Source: Chitinophagaceae bacterium
Lineage (GTDB): Bacteria > Bacteroidota > Bacteroidia > Chitinophagales > Chitinophagaceae
NCBI GenBank assembly: GCA_947447265.1
Contig: CANFKC010000014.1
Location: forward strand, 1 to 64,000
Length of the DNA stretch: 64,000 nucleotides
Direction of reading: 5' to 3'
In this document: positions 33,157 through 42,364 of the stretch, one piece after another
Position numbering within the stretch: the stretch's first letter is position 1
Layout: each line of letters begins with the position of its first letter
Translations under genes and position numbers: made by a program
Notes under the pieces: model-generated
Seen by the model: only the letters and a program-made list of their open reading frames with translations
Databases searched by the model: none
What the model was told of the DNA's origin: nothing

Positions 33157-36132
33157 CTACCCTTTCGGCACGCGGAAGGTCAGTGTAATAATAGTGCCTT
33201 TACCCAGGCGGGAATCGAAATATAGCTTACCATTCAGACGCTCGGCACGCACCAGCATGTTGGTTATACCATTGCCCTTTTTAATGGTCTTAATATCGAA
33301 ACCAGTGCCGTCATCGCGCAGCACAAGTTGCAAGACGTTGCGACTGCGCATGGTCATAACCAGGGTCACATTTTGGGCCTTAGCATACTTCAGAATATTA
33401 TTCAGCGCCTCCTTAAATATCATTATGAGGTTGCGGCTCATATCCATCGGCAACTTATGCTTACGCCACTTTTCTTCAATTCCATTTACAGTAAAATTGA
33501 TCTCGGTTTCAGAAAATAATTCACCACCGAAATCATGAATGCGCTGCATTATTTCGTAGAGATTATCGTTTGAGGGTTTGAGCGACCAGAGTATATCCCT
33601 GGTGCCACCATACAATAACGAGGTATTCTCTTCAATCTGCCCTAGAATACGGGAAACATCAGGCGTTGAGGTTACCTTACTTTTCAGCACACTGGTAAGC
33701 ACATTAATGCGCGTCAGTTTATTGCCGATCTCATCATGGAAATCTTCAGCGGTACGCATACGTATCTTGGCTTGTTCTTCTGCACGAAGCCTTGCCCTTA
33801 GCTTCTGCCTGCGCAACTTGCGCCTGTTGTAGAGGTACTGAATTAGGATACCGGCCAGAATGCAAACAAATATTATAGCAAGATTGAACCATTTGGTTTT
33901 ATAGAAAGGTGTTATTATTTCAAAGCGATATGCAATTTCGGGATAAGTGCCTTCTGCACTGCCCATACATTGTACATGAAAAATATACCTGCCGGGTGCC
34001 AAAGCGGAATACGTTACAGAATTAGTGGATGTCCATTCTGACCATGGAGAACCCGGCATATCCAATGCCTCTAATTTGTACCGATACATCACCTGCTCGG
34101 CCCCACTTAATGTTATGGCCTGGAAACTGAAAGAAATGTCGTTCTTTTTGTAAGGCAGGCGCAGGTTATACGGAATACCATATAATGCATCAACACTATC
34201 GTAATAACTGCGATCTATATTGCTTTCACCCACCAACTTCACTGATTGCAAAACAATGCTTGACGGTGCAGATGTTACTACCGCCGCATGCGGCTGGTAA
34301 TGCACTGCGCCATTAGTTGTGCCGAACCAAATGCCGCCGTCACCCATTTTTAAAACGGCATTTATGTTGCTTTCCATGCCGTTCACACCCTGCTCTTTGC
34401 CGTAAAACGCAACTGACGGAATACCATCGTTATCGACGGTTATTTTATGAATCCCAAAACCGGTACCAACCCAGATGTTGCCATCGTTATCGTCCATTAT
34501 GTTATAAATAAAATCAGACCTCAACCCCTTAGCCTTATTAATTATGATCTGCCGGTGGTTTTGCAGGTTATACCTGATAACACCATTATCTGTGCTCCCC
34601 ATCCACAATTCACCACCGACCTTTAGGAGGCAGTTTATGGCGGAGCTATCAGCCATTGTATTGGTTTTAAAGTCAGTTATACTGCCTCCACTATACAGCA
34701 GCAAACCGTTCTTCTCTGTAGCAATAAGTACACTATCATTGCCTATGGAAAAGAACGTTAGAACGTGGGCATTTTTAACCTGTACCGTTTTAAAAGTATC
34801 GTGCTCATACAAAATAGCACCATCTAAAAAACCGATCCACAAACGTTTTTCATTGTCTTCGTACAGCCGGTAAATTGAATTAGAAGGAAAGCTATGTTGG
34901 GGTGCCGTAAATTGCTTGTACACATTGCGGCCATAAGCAAACAAACCATTTTCGCGTGTACCGATCCAGAGCGTATGGTCGTTGGTATAGCACAGTGAAG
35001 TAACTGCAGGCTTTGTGGTATTCGGTATTAATTTAGGCTCAATTTTCCCATCTTTAAAAACAAAAAGACCAGCTTCGTAAGTCCCAAGAAACAACGAATC
35101 TCTTTTGTTGGATGCGATTGCCATGATCTGCGAACTGGTAAGACCCATGGTCTCGTCAAGCCCGGTAAACAAGGTGCCCGAAAAACGGAATACACCCTGC
35201 CCATCGCTGGCCAGCCATATATTGCCTTCGGCATCCAGCAATACATCATAAAAGGGGTTATCGCTGAGCCCATTGTGCTTGTTGTAAATAATGATAGAGG
35301 AACCTGTAAGCTTCACCATACCACTGTTGGTTGCCAGCCATATAGCGCCCGCCCTGTCTTGCGCCATACCGCGAACAGTTATATAAAGCAGCGACTGGTC
35401 GTTTAAGGTGTAAGGAACAATATTTTTACCTTCCAGCCTGTAAATACCGGCGGAAGTGCCTACCCATATTACATTGTCTTTATCCCTGAGCAGGCGGGTA
35501 ATATTCGGCCCTTTCGCATTGCCCTTCTGAGCGAAAAAAAATGTTTCCCATCGATCGTTTTGAAAATGGTAAAGCGTATCCTGCTTAGCTACCCACAGCC
35601 CACCTTTTTCAGCCATTATTGAAGTGATCTTACCTTCTGGCCCCGGGGTAACCATATACTTAATTTTACCCTGGGTAACGTAATATACGTCGCCAGCAGC
35701 ACGCCACCATACCGTATCGTTAACTACAGAAATTTGTTGAGTAGTGCTCTGCACATGTTCCACCTGCCGCTGAATAGTAAACTGTTCAAAGGTCTGGCCA
35801 TTGAACTTCATTAGCCCTTTGTGGCTACCTATCCAGATATTACCGGAAGCATCCGTAGCCAACGCATTTACCTGGCTGGTGAGCAGGCCATTGCGGGCAT
35901 TGAAATTGGTAAACGATTTACCATCAAAACGCGAAAGTCCACCCAAAGTACCCACCCATAGATTACCGGTTTTGTCCTGCGTGAGCGACATTGCCTGCGA
36001 CTGTATTAAACCATCATCAACGCTCAGGTTGTGGAAAGAATACCGTTGCGCATATACCGGCAGCCCTGCAAAAAGGGCAACCAGTACCAGTATTATGCTC
36101 CTGGTAATATTTGTGAACTTGATCGTCTGCAT
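33157..36132 (-). CDS. beta-propeller/Y_Y_Y sensor histidine kinase (HisKA_3)
   Basis: A 991-residue membrane sensor. After a signal/anchor (SIILVLVALFAGLPVYA), residues about 30-660 contain two seven-bladed-type sets of Reg_prop repeats (DKTGNLWVGTLGGLSRFDG, DASGNIWIGSHKGLMKFNG). Then come a Y_Y_Y domain (about 680-740), one transmembrane helix (about 748-768), HisKA_3 with phospho-His about 799 (EDFHDEIGNKLTRI) and HATPase (about 890-990; EALNNILKYA, DDGTGFD). The periplasmic propeller probably senses a carbohydrate or other ligand, as in related two-component sensors. HisKA_3 kinases normally pair with NarL/LuxR-type regulators; none is adjacent, so it is an orphan. Confidence 0.9.
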   Translation of the reverse strand: MQTIKFTNITRSIILVLVALFAGLPVYAQRYSFHNLSVDDGLIQSQAMSLTQDKTGNLWVGTLGGLSRFDGKSFTNFNARNGLLTSQVNALATDASGNIWIGSHKGLMKFNGQTFEQFTIQRQVEHVQSTTQQISVVNDTVWWRAAGDVYYVTQGKIKYMVTPGPEGKITSIMAEKGGLWVAKQDTLYHFQNDRWETFFFAQKGNAKGPNITRLLRDKDNVIWVGTSAGIYRLEGKNIVPYTLNDQSLLYITVRGMAQDRAGAIWLATNSGMVKLTGSSIIIYNKHNGLSDNPFYDVLLDAEGNIWLASDGQGVFRFSGTLFTGLDETMGLTSSQIMAIASNKRDSLFLGTYEAGLFVFKDGKIEPKLIPNTTKPAVTSLCYTNDHTLWIGTRENGLFAYGRNVYKQFTAPQHSFPSNSIYRLYEDNEKRLWIGFLDGAILYEHDTFKTVQVKNAHVLTFFSIGNDSVLIATEKNGLLLYSGGSITDFKTNTMADSSAINCLLKVGGELWMGSTDNGVIRYNLQNHRQIIINKAKGLRSDFIYNIMDDNDGNIWVGTGFGIHKITVDNDGIPSVAFYGKEQGVNGMESNINAVLKMGDGGIWFGTTNGAVHYQPHAAVVTSAPSSIVLQSVKLVGESNIDRSYYDSVDALYGIPYNLRLPYKKNDISFSFQAITLSGAEQVMYRYKLEALDMPGSPWSEWTSTNSVTYSALAPGRYIFHVQCMGSAEGTYPEIAYRFEIITPFYKTKWFNLAIIFVCILAGILIQYLYNRRKLRRQKLRARLRAEEQAKIRMRTAEDFHDEIGNKLTRINVLTSVLKSKVTSTPDVSRILGQIEENTSLLYGGTRDILWSLKPSNDNLYEIMQRIHDFGGELFSETEINFTVNGIEEKWRKHKLPMDMSRNLIMIFKEALNNILKYAKAQNVTLVMTMRSRNVLQLVLRDDGTGFDIKTIKKGNGITNMLVRAERLNGKLYFDSRLGKGTIITLTFRVPKG

Positions 36133-36380
36133 TTATTGTGTGAAATTAACCCAAATGGCTTATTTTTTATTATCCCCGCCCGCCTATTTACAATAAATAC
36201 CGCCACAAATCACCCGATAAGGGTTAATGTGGCCAATTGACCAAAATCAAGTGTTTATTTGATGGCAATCAAACTAAAATCAGCAGCCTAACATAACCTT
36301 TGCGTTGTAGTTAGAAGCAAAAAAGAAATAGCAATAAACAAGAAAAAAGGCCCGTTTGTTAATGAAATGCCATTAGAATT
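36133..36380. other. upstream region of the divergent kinase and lipoprotein genes
   Basis: AT-rich, no gene. It should hold the minus-strand promoter of the sensor kinase; no confident -33/-7 pair was identified. Confidence 0.35.
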
Positions 36381-36449
36381 ACCGTTAGTGAACTTTTACG
36401 ACCGTTAGTGAAGTTTATTTGGCAACGCATTTTCGGGCCTCTAATTTTA
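36381..36449 (+). promoter_or_regulatory. promoter with tandem LytTR-type boxes (copy 3)
   Basis: Two identical boxes ACCGTTAGT (36381-36389 and 36401-36409) lie exactly 20 bp apart, followed after 8 bp by a -33 TTTG (36418-36421) and, 20 bp on, a -7 TAATTTTA (36442-36449). The start codon is at 36504. The same arrangement, base for base in spacing, precedes the giant T9SS genes. The boxes match the LytTR-family consensus [TA][AC][CA]GTTN[AG][TG]. Confidence 0.7.
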
Positions 36450-36503
36450 CATTCAACAACAGCAAATACTCAACAAAATTATAAACGAATAAAACAAATC
36501 ACT

Positions 36504-37079
36504 ATGAAAAAGCAAATCAAATTTATCGCCTCTGCCCTTGCTTTCACATGCGCAACAATGCTTACTTTGAACTCCTGTTCAAAGCTGACCAATAACCTCC
36601 AGTATGACCTGGACATGCAAACAGCTTCAGTGGATGTGGAAATCCCCGCTTATGGCGATACAACCATTTCTGTTTTCGGAAGCCAGACCGTTGACTTCAA
36701 TATCGATTCTTTTATTAAAGCCAATACCGCCAACCTTATGGGCGTAAACAATATTACCAGCGCAAAAATAAAATCATGTGCGTTGAAACTTACAGACCCA
36801 ACACCGGCCACAAACTTTGCGAATTTCAAATCATGTTCCGGTTCATTTTATACCAATGGAGATACTACCCCATTTGGTGTGACCATCCAGAACAATCCTG
36901 ATAAATATGCCGAAACATTATTGTTACCCGTTGACACTACAGCCGAACTAAAAGGCTACCTGAGCAATGGCAATAAGTTTACCTATTCATTGGGTGGCAA
37001 ATTGCGGAGAGCTACAACAGCGCCCGTGCATTGCACAGCAACCTTCACTTTCTCTGTTCACGTAAAGGGCATTAACTAA
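36504..37079 (+). CDS. lipoprotein of unknown function
   Basis: 191 residues from ATG 36504, where a lipoprotein signal begins (MKKQIKFIASALAFTCATML, lipobox LNSC). A frame extension to 36408 crosses the promoter and is not used. The mature protein has alternating beta-type segments (MQTASVDVEIPAYGD, FSVHVKGIN at the end) and no recognised domain. It is a single gene between the two sensor kinases, with its own regulated promoter and a terminator, so it may be a dedicated output of a surface-protein regulon. Confidence 0.7.
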   Translation: MKKQIKFIASALAFTCATMLTLNSCSKLTNNLQYDLDMQTASVDVEIPAYGDTTISVFGSQTVDFNIDSFIKANTANLMGVNNITSAKIKSCALKLTDPTPATNFANFKSCSGSFYTNGDTTPFGVTIQNNPDKYAETLLLPVDTTAELKGYLSNGNKFTYSLGGKLRRATTAPVHCTATFTFSVHVKGIN

Positions 37080-37100
37080 TTTCTTTTTATACTAACAGTA

Positions 37101-37118
37101 AGCCCCGGTCGCGGGGCT
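37101..37118 (+). terminator. intrinsic terminator of the lipoprotein gene
   Basis: AGCCCCG-GTCG-CGGGGCT followed by TTTTTT is a textbook Rho-independent terminator, 21 bp after the stop. Confidence 0.9.
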
Positions 37119-37334
37119 TTTTTCATTTCCGGTAGTTTGCAAATCACCAGCGACGGGTAGATTCGCAGTAGTAACAGCGAAGAAGAGCAAACCTTGGGCA
37201 GCTGCGTTGAGGCGGTGGTGCCAAGATGCTAGTACCCTTGCGAATAGTGTCACAATGCGTAATAGCCCTTGCATCGCTAATGCATAGAGGGTTGCAAGAA
37301 AAACCCGTCCGGGGCAGGAAATATCTAACCTATA

Positions 37335-37359
37335 ATTGTCGGTGGAGAACACCAACAAT
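37335..37359. repeat. hairpin repeat family, copy D
   Basis: ATTGTCGGTG-GAGAA-CACCAACAAT with tail GTCGAAA has the same architecture as the copies near 18-19 kb. It lies 20 bp beyond the stop of the minus-strand kinase gene ending at 37379. The rest of 37119-37378 shows no gene. Confidence 0.7.
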
Positions 37360-37378
37360 GTCGAAATATAATCGTGTG

Positions 37379-39433
37379 CTACTTTGCGGCTAGAGGTAGT
37401 TCTACAAAAAATGAACTGCCCTTATCTTCCACGCTTTCAAACCATATTTTACCACCATGGGCTTCAACAATTTGTTTACATATTGACAAACCGAGACCGA
37501 ATGATTTTTCGCCAGAGGTTCCATAGCGCTTGGCTGTAGTAAACGAATCAAAAAGAATCGCTCTGTTTTTTTCAGGGATACCGATGCCATTATCTTTAAC
37601 TTCTATTAGTGCAGTAGAGGTTGCTTTACTTACAGTTACCTGTATTGCGCTTGCTTCAGGGCTGAATTTGATGGCGTTGGTAATAAGGTTATTAATTACC
37701 CTGTTAATTTTTTCCAACGAACAATTTACGATTACCGGTTCCAGTGCAACCGTCAGGTTGATGTACTGCTTCTTTTCCTCCGCCTTGAAATATAAGATAG
37801 CTACAACCTGTCTGCAGAGTTCATTTAAATCAACATCTTCCCTGGCTACAGTTTCAGCGCTTATAGCGCCCTGGTGACTGAAGTCAAGCAATTCACCAAT
37901 CAGTGCCAATTGGCTTTTTGATGAAGTAACAATCATGTCGAGTATTTCCTTCTGCGATGGATCTTCCATTTCATCTGCCATCAGGTTGCACATCATCATA
38001 ATTGCGCTAACGGGGCTGCGTAGGTCGTGTGCTACCACGTGGAGGATGCGGTCCATATCCCGGTTACTGTTCACCAGTTCCTCCATCGTTTTATTCTGCT
38101 GCAGCTTTTGCGCATTTATTTTTTCATTCAGGTAGGTAAGTACTTTTACGTTTCGTGCGCTGCGCCTGTAAATGCTCACAACAAGAACAACAATTACAAT
38201 AGCAATTACAATAACGCCCAACGTTACCCAAAGGTAAACAGCACTTAACTCGCTGTCCTTTTTCAATAAATTCAGCTGGTATTGTGTTTCCCGATCCTTT
38301 AATATCTGCGGGAAGTCATTCTGCTTAAACTCCCTGACCCTGTTATCTGTAGAATCGCGCTTACGGTTGAACATTTCCAGGTAATGCAATGCCATTAACG
38401 GTTCGTTCTTCTTCTTGTAGAACTCGTACATGATTTCGCACCGGTCCTTTTGCATCCGGTAAACCGGTATATAGTCCGCAACTGAATCAACTTGCCTGAG
38501 CAGGTAGGTCGCATCTTCAAGCCTGTTTTTCATAACGGCTATGCGCGCCAGTTCCAGCCGGTCGAACGTGACATTCAGCGTATCGAAATGCGGGCTGCTA
38601 TTTAAATCAACCGCCTTTTTCAAAAACACTTCTGCTTCATCGAAACGACGGGCAGCCATGTATTCGGTGGCGAGATTGGCGTAAATGACGCCATCTGCCA
38701 ACCGGGCAAATTTAGAAATATCAGTATCGTTGCTATGGCTGGCAAGATAGCCAGCAACGTAATCCATTGCCTGGGTATAAAAGCTTAATGCACTGTCATG
38801 TACCAACAGGTTAGAATAGGAAAGACCAACATCGGTATACAATTCTTCTTTCCTGTAGAAAGACATTTTTTCATTGCTACATGCGTCGTTGCCGGAGAGT
38901 GCCTGTTTAAAATATTTAACCGCCTCGGCAAACCGCTCCTGCTGGTAACAAACCAGGCCCATGTGGTAGGTCTGGTCGCTGATAAGACAGCTATCTTTTA
39001 ACTCAAAAGCAATAGCCTTACTTTTATAATAGTAGTCAAAAGCGTTTCTCAGATCATTTGCTTCAAAATAACGGTTGCCTTTATTATTGAGGACATCGGC
39101 ATAGGCAGCTTTTACCTGATTTTCGAGGTGAAAATGCTCTATTACATAAATAATGCTATCGTTATAAAGCTTATTGCTATCCGGAAGTTCACGGTAGTAG
39201 TAGTATTCTTTCCAGAACGCATAATTTTTAAACTGAAAATATCCGTTTTTCGCACTAACATTTTTATTAATAGAATCAACCACTTGCACAGCGATAGTCA
39301 ACTGCTTGTCTTTTAGCAGCTTATCAGCGCGTTCAAAGACCGGATCAATTTCCTTGTCATCGTAACGGCTATTACAAGAAAAAAAGCCGTTCAAAGCCAT
39401 TACAACACACAACACGCAAATAATTGCGCGCAT
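37379..39433 (-). CDS. lipoprotein-type sensor histidine kinase with TPR sensor domain
   Basis: 684 residues from ATG 39433, chosen because it starts a lipoprotein signal (CVVMALNGFFSC); a frame start at 39478 adds 15 residues. The periplasmic part (about 20-390) is a TPR array (FDYYYKSKAIAFELKDSCL, AVKYFKQALSGNDACS). One transmembrane helix follows (about 400-422), then a coiled coil, HisKA with phospho-His in VVAHDLRSPVSAIMM (about 469) and HATPase with NAIKF, DNGIGIPEK and GLGLSI. Unlike the hybrid kinase at 12227 it has no receiver. No response regulator gene is adjacent. A lipobox before a single-span kinase is unusual but common in Bacteroidota TPR kinases. Confidence 0.85.
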   Translation of the reverse strand: MRAIICVLCVVMALNGFFSCNSRYDDKEIDPVFERADKLLKDKQLTIAVQVVDSINKNVSAKNGYFQFKNYAFWKEYYYYRELPDSNKLYNDSIIYVIEHFHLENQVKAAYADVLNNKGNRYFEANDLRNAFDYYYKSKAIAFELKDSCLISDQTYHMGLVCYQQERFAEAVKYFKQALSGNDACSNEKMSFYRKEELYTDVGLSYSNLLVHDSALSFYTQAMDYVAGYLASHSNDTDISKFARLADGVIYANLATEYMAARRFDEAEVFLKKAVDLNSSPHFDTLNVTFDRLELARIAVMKNRLEDATYLLRQVDSVADYIPVYRMQKDRCEIMYEFYKKKNEPLMALHYLEMFNRKRDSTDNRVREFKQNDFPQILKDRETQYQLNLLKKDSELSAVYLWVTLGVIVIAIVIVVLVVSIYRRSARNVKVLTYLNEKINAQKLQQNKTMEELVNSNRDMDRILHVVAHDLRSPVSAIMMMCNLMADEMEDPSQKEILDMIVTSSKSQLALIGELLDFSHQGAISAETVAREDVDLNELCRQVVAILYFKAEEKKQYINLTVALEPVIVNCSLEKINRVINNLITNAIKFSPEASAIQVTVSKATSTALIEVKDNGIGIPEKNRAILFDSFTTAKRYGTSGEKSFGLGLSICKQIVEAHGGKIWFESVEDKGSSFFVELPLAAK

Positions 39434-39571
39434 AATATTTAGGGAAACAACAATTGGAAAACGAGGAAATGGTCTCATGGATACCGCTACCGCAAATATA
39501 CTGTTTGTTTCAGTCTTTAGCAGTATGTAAAAACGAAAGGATGCATTTCAAATTTTCTCATCATAATTATT

Positions 39572-39605
39572 GCATAACAGGTGCGCCACGGCGCACCTGT
39601 TATGC
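39572..39605. repeat. perfect 15-bp palindromic hairpin
   Basis: GCATAACAGGTGCGC-CACG-GCGCACCTGTTATGC has a perfect stem. It lies between the CAP-domain gene and the TPR kinase gene (both minus), 129 bp after the CAP stop, without an obvious T-run. It may be a terminator or a REP-like element. Confidence 0.65.
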
Positions 39606-39733
39606 CGCTTTTGGCGGGAGACAATGGCACTCATTTCACCCTTCAGGGATGCCTGCAAAGGTACGAGCACGGCTTGGCTGGGATTATGGGCGGGGTAAGC
39701 GCGAAGACTTGAAATGTACTCAAACGAAACGAA

Positions 39734-40579
39734 TCATCGATCGTCCGGCATAGTTTGAAAACTGTAATTTTTCTTGTAGGGCGCACTATTCACATTGCAG
39801 CTTATAGAAACATTATATTTTGTACCGGCTTTTAATGCCCCGGCCGGAATAGCACAAATTGTATTCCATTGCGAAAAAAACGTAGCGGGCTTTTCAGGTG
39901 TTGAAAGAAAGCACTTTACCGGGGCATCATCCCCATCGGTTAATACAAACTTTACATCTGAAACTACCTGCTCATCAGCAAAATAGATTGTTATTGGAAA
40001 CCCTATTGTTGGTTGTTCCCGAATGCTATCGGGCACCGGATCAGGTATTTCGTTTCGATATTTAAGCGGAATATTCGCCTGACCTGCCGCCGGACAAAAT
40101 ACGATATCAATTTTACTCTTTTTCTTTTGATAGCTGCTTACACAATCTAAGAGGGAGACCTTGTAGGTTCCATCGGTAAAGTATCCAATTCCGATTTCTT
40201 TAAGATTGGGCTGCATAAACGGTATCCGGTGATAAAACGTCCTGATCCATTCCTCTACTGCCTGTGGCGGCTGTACAAAATGGATAACGGTATGCTCTGC
40301 TGCAAGGCGACCGCCTTCGGAATAGCCAATCAACTCTTTAAATTCTTGATGTGCACCTAGCCCTGCTGTCTTCTTATTACCTTTATTGAGCACAAGGTAT
40401 CTTGAATGGCGGATGCAATTCTCGCTTAATTGTTTGGAAAGCGCTACAGTATCGAGCCCAATGGAGCGACGGAAATTATTGAGAATTTCCAGGCAAACAA
40501 CTGATGAGTCATCGTTATGCGCTAATGCAGGCGACGTGAAAAAGAAAACGAGGGCGACTATGAAATTTACGTTCTTCAT
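39734..40579 (-). CDS. exported CAP-domain (SCP/PR-1-like) protein
   Basis: A 281-residue protein with signal peptide (FIVALVFFFTSPALA). Residues about 25-155 resemble a CAP domain: VCLEILNNFRRSIGLDTVAL, KQLSENCIRHSRYLV with the conserved His, GYSEGGRLAAEHTVI and AVEEWIRTFYHRIPFMQPN. The C-terminal 90 residues form a beta domain (PITIYFADEQVVSD) with paired cysteines. Bacterial CAP proteins are secreted and of mostly unknown role. It is monocistronic. Confidence 0.75.
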   Translation of the reverse strand: MKNVNFIVALVFFFTSPALAHNDDSSVVCLEILNNFRRSIGLDTVALSKQLSENCIRHSRYLVLNKGNKKTAGLGAHQEFKELIGYSEGGRLAAEHTVIHFVQPPQAVEEWIRTFYHRIPFMQPNLKEIGIGYFTDGTYKVSLLDCVSSYQKKKSKIDIVFCPAAGQANIPLKYRNEIPDPVPDSIREQPTIGFPITIYFADEQVVSDVKFVLTDGDDAPVKCFLSTPEKPATFFSQWNTICAIPAGALKAGTKYNVSISCNVNSAPYKKNYSFQTMPDDR

Positions 40580-40772
40580 TGCGGGTAGCGCTTTAGGTTA
40601 ATTTGCTAAGGAACGTTGATGAAATAATATCTACGACAAGATGCAGTTATTTTTCCCTTATGCGAAGCGGTAAAGCCGCGAACAGTAAGGTGTTTAAGGG
40701 CTTTTTAATCATGCAGCAATGACACGAGAACATGGCAGAGGGTGTACTTTATTATCGTTCCTAAGTACAATA

Positions 40773-41402
40773 CTATTGCGCATCATCCATTTCATGCGCC
40801 TGTAGCATTTGTTCCCATTCCGGGCCTAATTGCAACGAGGTTCCCATATACATCTTCATCATCTGCACCATTTCCTCGGCATCCCATGAATAAACCCCTG
40901 ACGCGAAATAGAGTCTGCCCTGTGGCGTATCAAAGAACAAATTACCTTCCTTGTGCAATGTCTGGATGAGTTGGTCATTTGTTTCAAAACCGAAATAATC
41001 GAATGTTTTACCTTTGAGGGGGTGACCGCTTTTTAATACCTGCCCTTCGTAGTGGAGCGGGCCAAGTAATCGCCAATCGTACCGGCGAATTTGTCTAGAA
41101 AATATCGTTTTTTTAACGAAGGCAATGCATTGCTCATCGAGCAAAATGCATTCACTGTAAAACATACGTAACAGGAAGCGCCTTGTTGCCAGAAAATACA
41201 GCGCACAAGCTCCGAGCCCGGCTACCCAATTCATTAAGTTGAATTTGAATGGCAGCGCCTTAATAAAGAAAACAGTTGCCAGGCCAATAGTAAAAACAAA
41301 CTCCAGCACGAATAGAAAACGCATTTGTCTACTGGTTCTGTTCCCAATATTTATCAGGAGACTACGGGCTCCCCAAAAATAGGTTATACTTTCTTTTGCC
41401 AC
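40773..41402 (-). CDS. uncharacterised two-helix membrane protein
   Basis: A 209-residue protein with two adjacent hydrophobic helices (about residues 28-48 and 57-72: FVLEFVFTIGLATVFFIKAL, MNWVAGLGACALYFLA) and then a soluble domain with an IRRYDWRLLGPLHYEG segment, the kind of layout seen in YcxB/PH-like membrane proteins. No family is recognised with confidence. It lies 128 bp upstream of nothing on its strand but downstream of lipB; co-transcription with lipB is possible. Confidence 0.5.
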   Translation of the reverse strand: MAKESITYFWGARSLLINIGNRTSRQMRFLFVLEFVFTIGLATVFFIKALPFKFNLMNWVAGLGACALYFLATRRFLLRMFYSECILLDEQCIAFVKKTIFSRQIRRYDWRLLGPLHYEGQVLKSGHPLKGKTFDYFGFETNDQLIQTLHKEGNLFFDTPQGRLYFASGVYSWDAEEMVQMMKMYMGTSLQLGPEWEQMLQAHEMDDAQ

Positions 41403-41530
41403 TGTTTATAGAGTTCTATGCCAAAGTTATCTGTTACCTAAATGTACGAAATTTCACCATTCAATTATTTAGCCGGAATCTGTTTTCAGTATTATTTCTT
41501 TGTGTCCATCAGGTATCCGCATGGTAAGAT

Positions 41531-42268
41531 CTACTGCAAAACGGCTGTTTCCCGGCTGCTGATAATTTCAGCTTCAAAAACATGGGCAAATTCCACCTTA
41601 AGTAAGTTTTTCACTTCTTGTTCATCAACCTTTCTGCCCAGCTCTTTTTCCAGAGAAGTAACCGCTTTATCAGTAATGCCACACGGCACTATATAATTAA
41701 AATAGCTGAGGTCTGTATTTACATTTAACGCAAAGCCATGCATGGTAACCCATCGGCTGCAACGTACACCCATAGCGCAAATTTTACGTGCCATGCGCTT
41801 GTCGTCAGGGTCTAGCCAAACACCTGTTGAGCCAGGCAAACGACCAGCCTCAATGCCATAATGCGCGAGTGTTCGGATAATAACTTCTTCCAGGCAGCGC
41901 ATGTATTTACCAAGGTCGGTAAAAAAGCACTCCAGGTCTAATATAGGATACCCAACAATCTGGCCTTGCCCATGATAAGTTATGTCCCCTCCCCTGTTGG
42001 TTTTTGAAAACATAACACCAAGTTCCTGTAAGCGGGCGTTATTAACCAGCAGGTTTTCCATATGGCCGCTTTTGCCAATGGTAAAAACATGCGGATGTTC
42101 GCAAAATAACAAATGGTGTGTAGTACCGGGCGATTTGACCCTCTCTAACTCTGGTGTGTTGTACCAGCCGGCTTTAGCCTCAAGATTGGCCTTCATCAGT
42201 GTTTCCTGATAATCCCAGGCAACATTGTAATCAACTATCCCCAGATCCTGAAAAAAAATCGTCTCCAT
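41531..42268 (-). CDS. lipB: lipoate biosynthesis octanoyltransferase
   Basis: A 245-residue enzyme transferring octanoate from acyl carrier protein to lipoyl domains. Conserved LipB motifs: LLFCEHPHVFTIGKSG, RGGDITYHGQGQIVGYPI and the catalytic Cys/Lys pair in IVPCGITDKAVTSL. Histidine in WVTMHGFALNVNTDL is also typical. Lipoylation serves the pyruvate dehydrogenase complex, whose E1 beta is encoded at 62163. The C-terminal extension is modest. Confidence 0.93.
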   Translation of the reverse strand: METIFFQDLGIVDYNVAWDYQETLMKANLEAKAGWYNTPELERVKSPGTTHHLLFCEHPHVFTIGKSGHMENLLVNNARLQELGVMFSKTNRGGDITYHGQGQIVGYPILDLECFFTDLGKYMRCLEEVIIRTLAHYGIEAGRLPGSTGVWLDPDDKRMARKICAMGVRCSRWVTMHGFALNVNTDLSYFNYIVPCGITDKAVTSLEKELGRKVDEQEVKNLLKVEFAHVFEAEIISSRETAVLQ

Positions 42269-42364
42269 AATTGTATATGCAAGTTACAGAGAAAAAGACA
42301 GGCCACAAAAACTCAATGGCCCGCGCAAAGACCATAAAACATGAAATAATTTAGTGACACCGAT

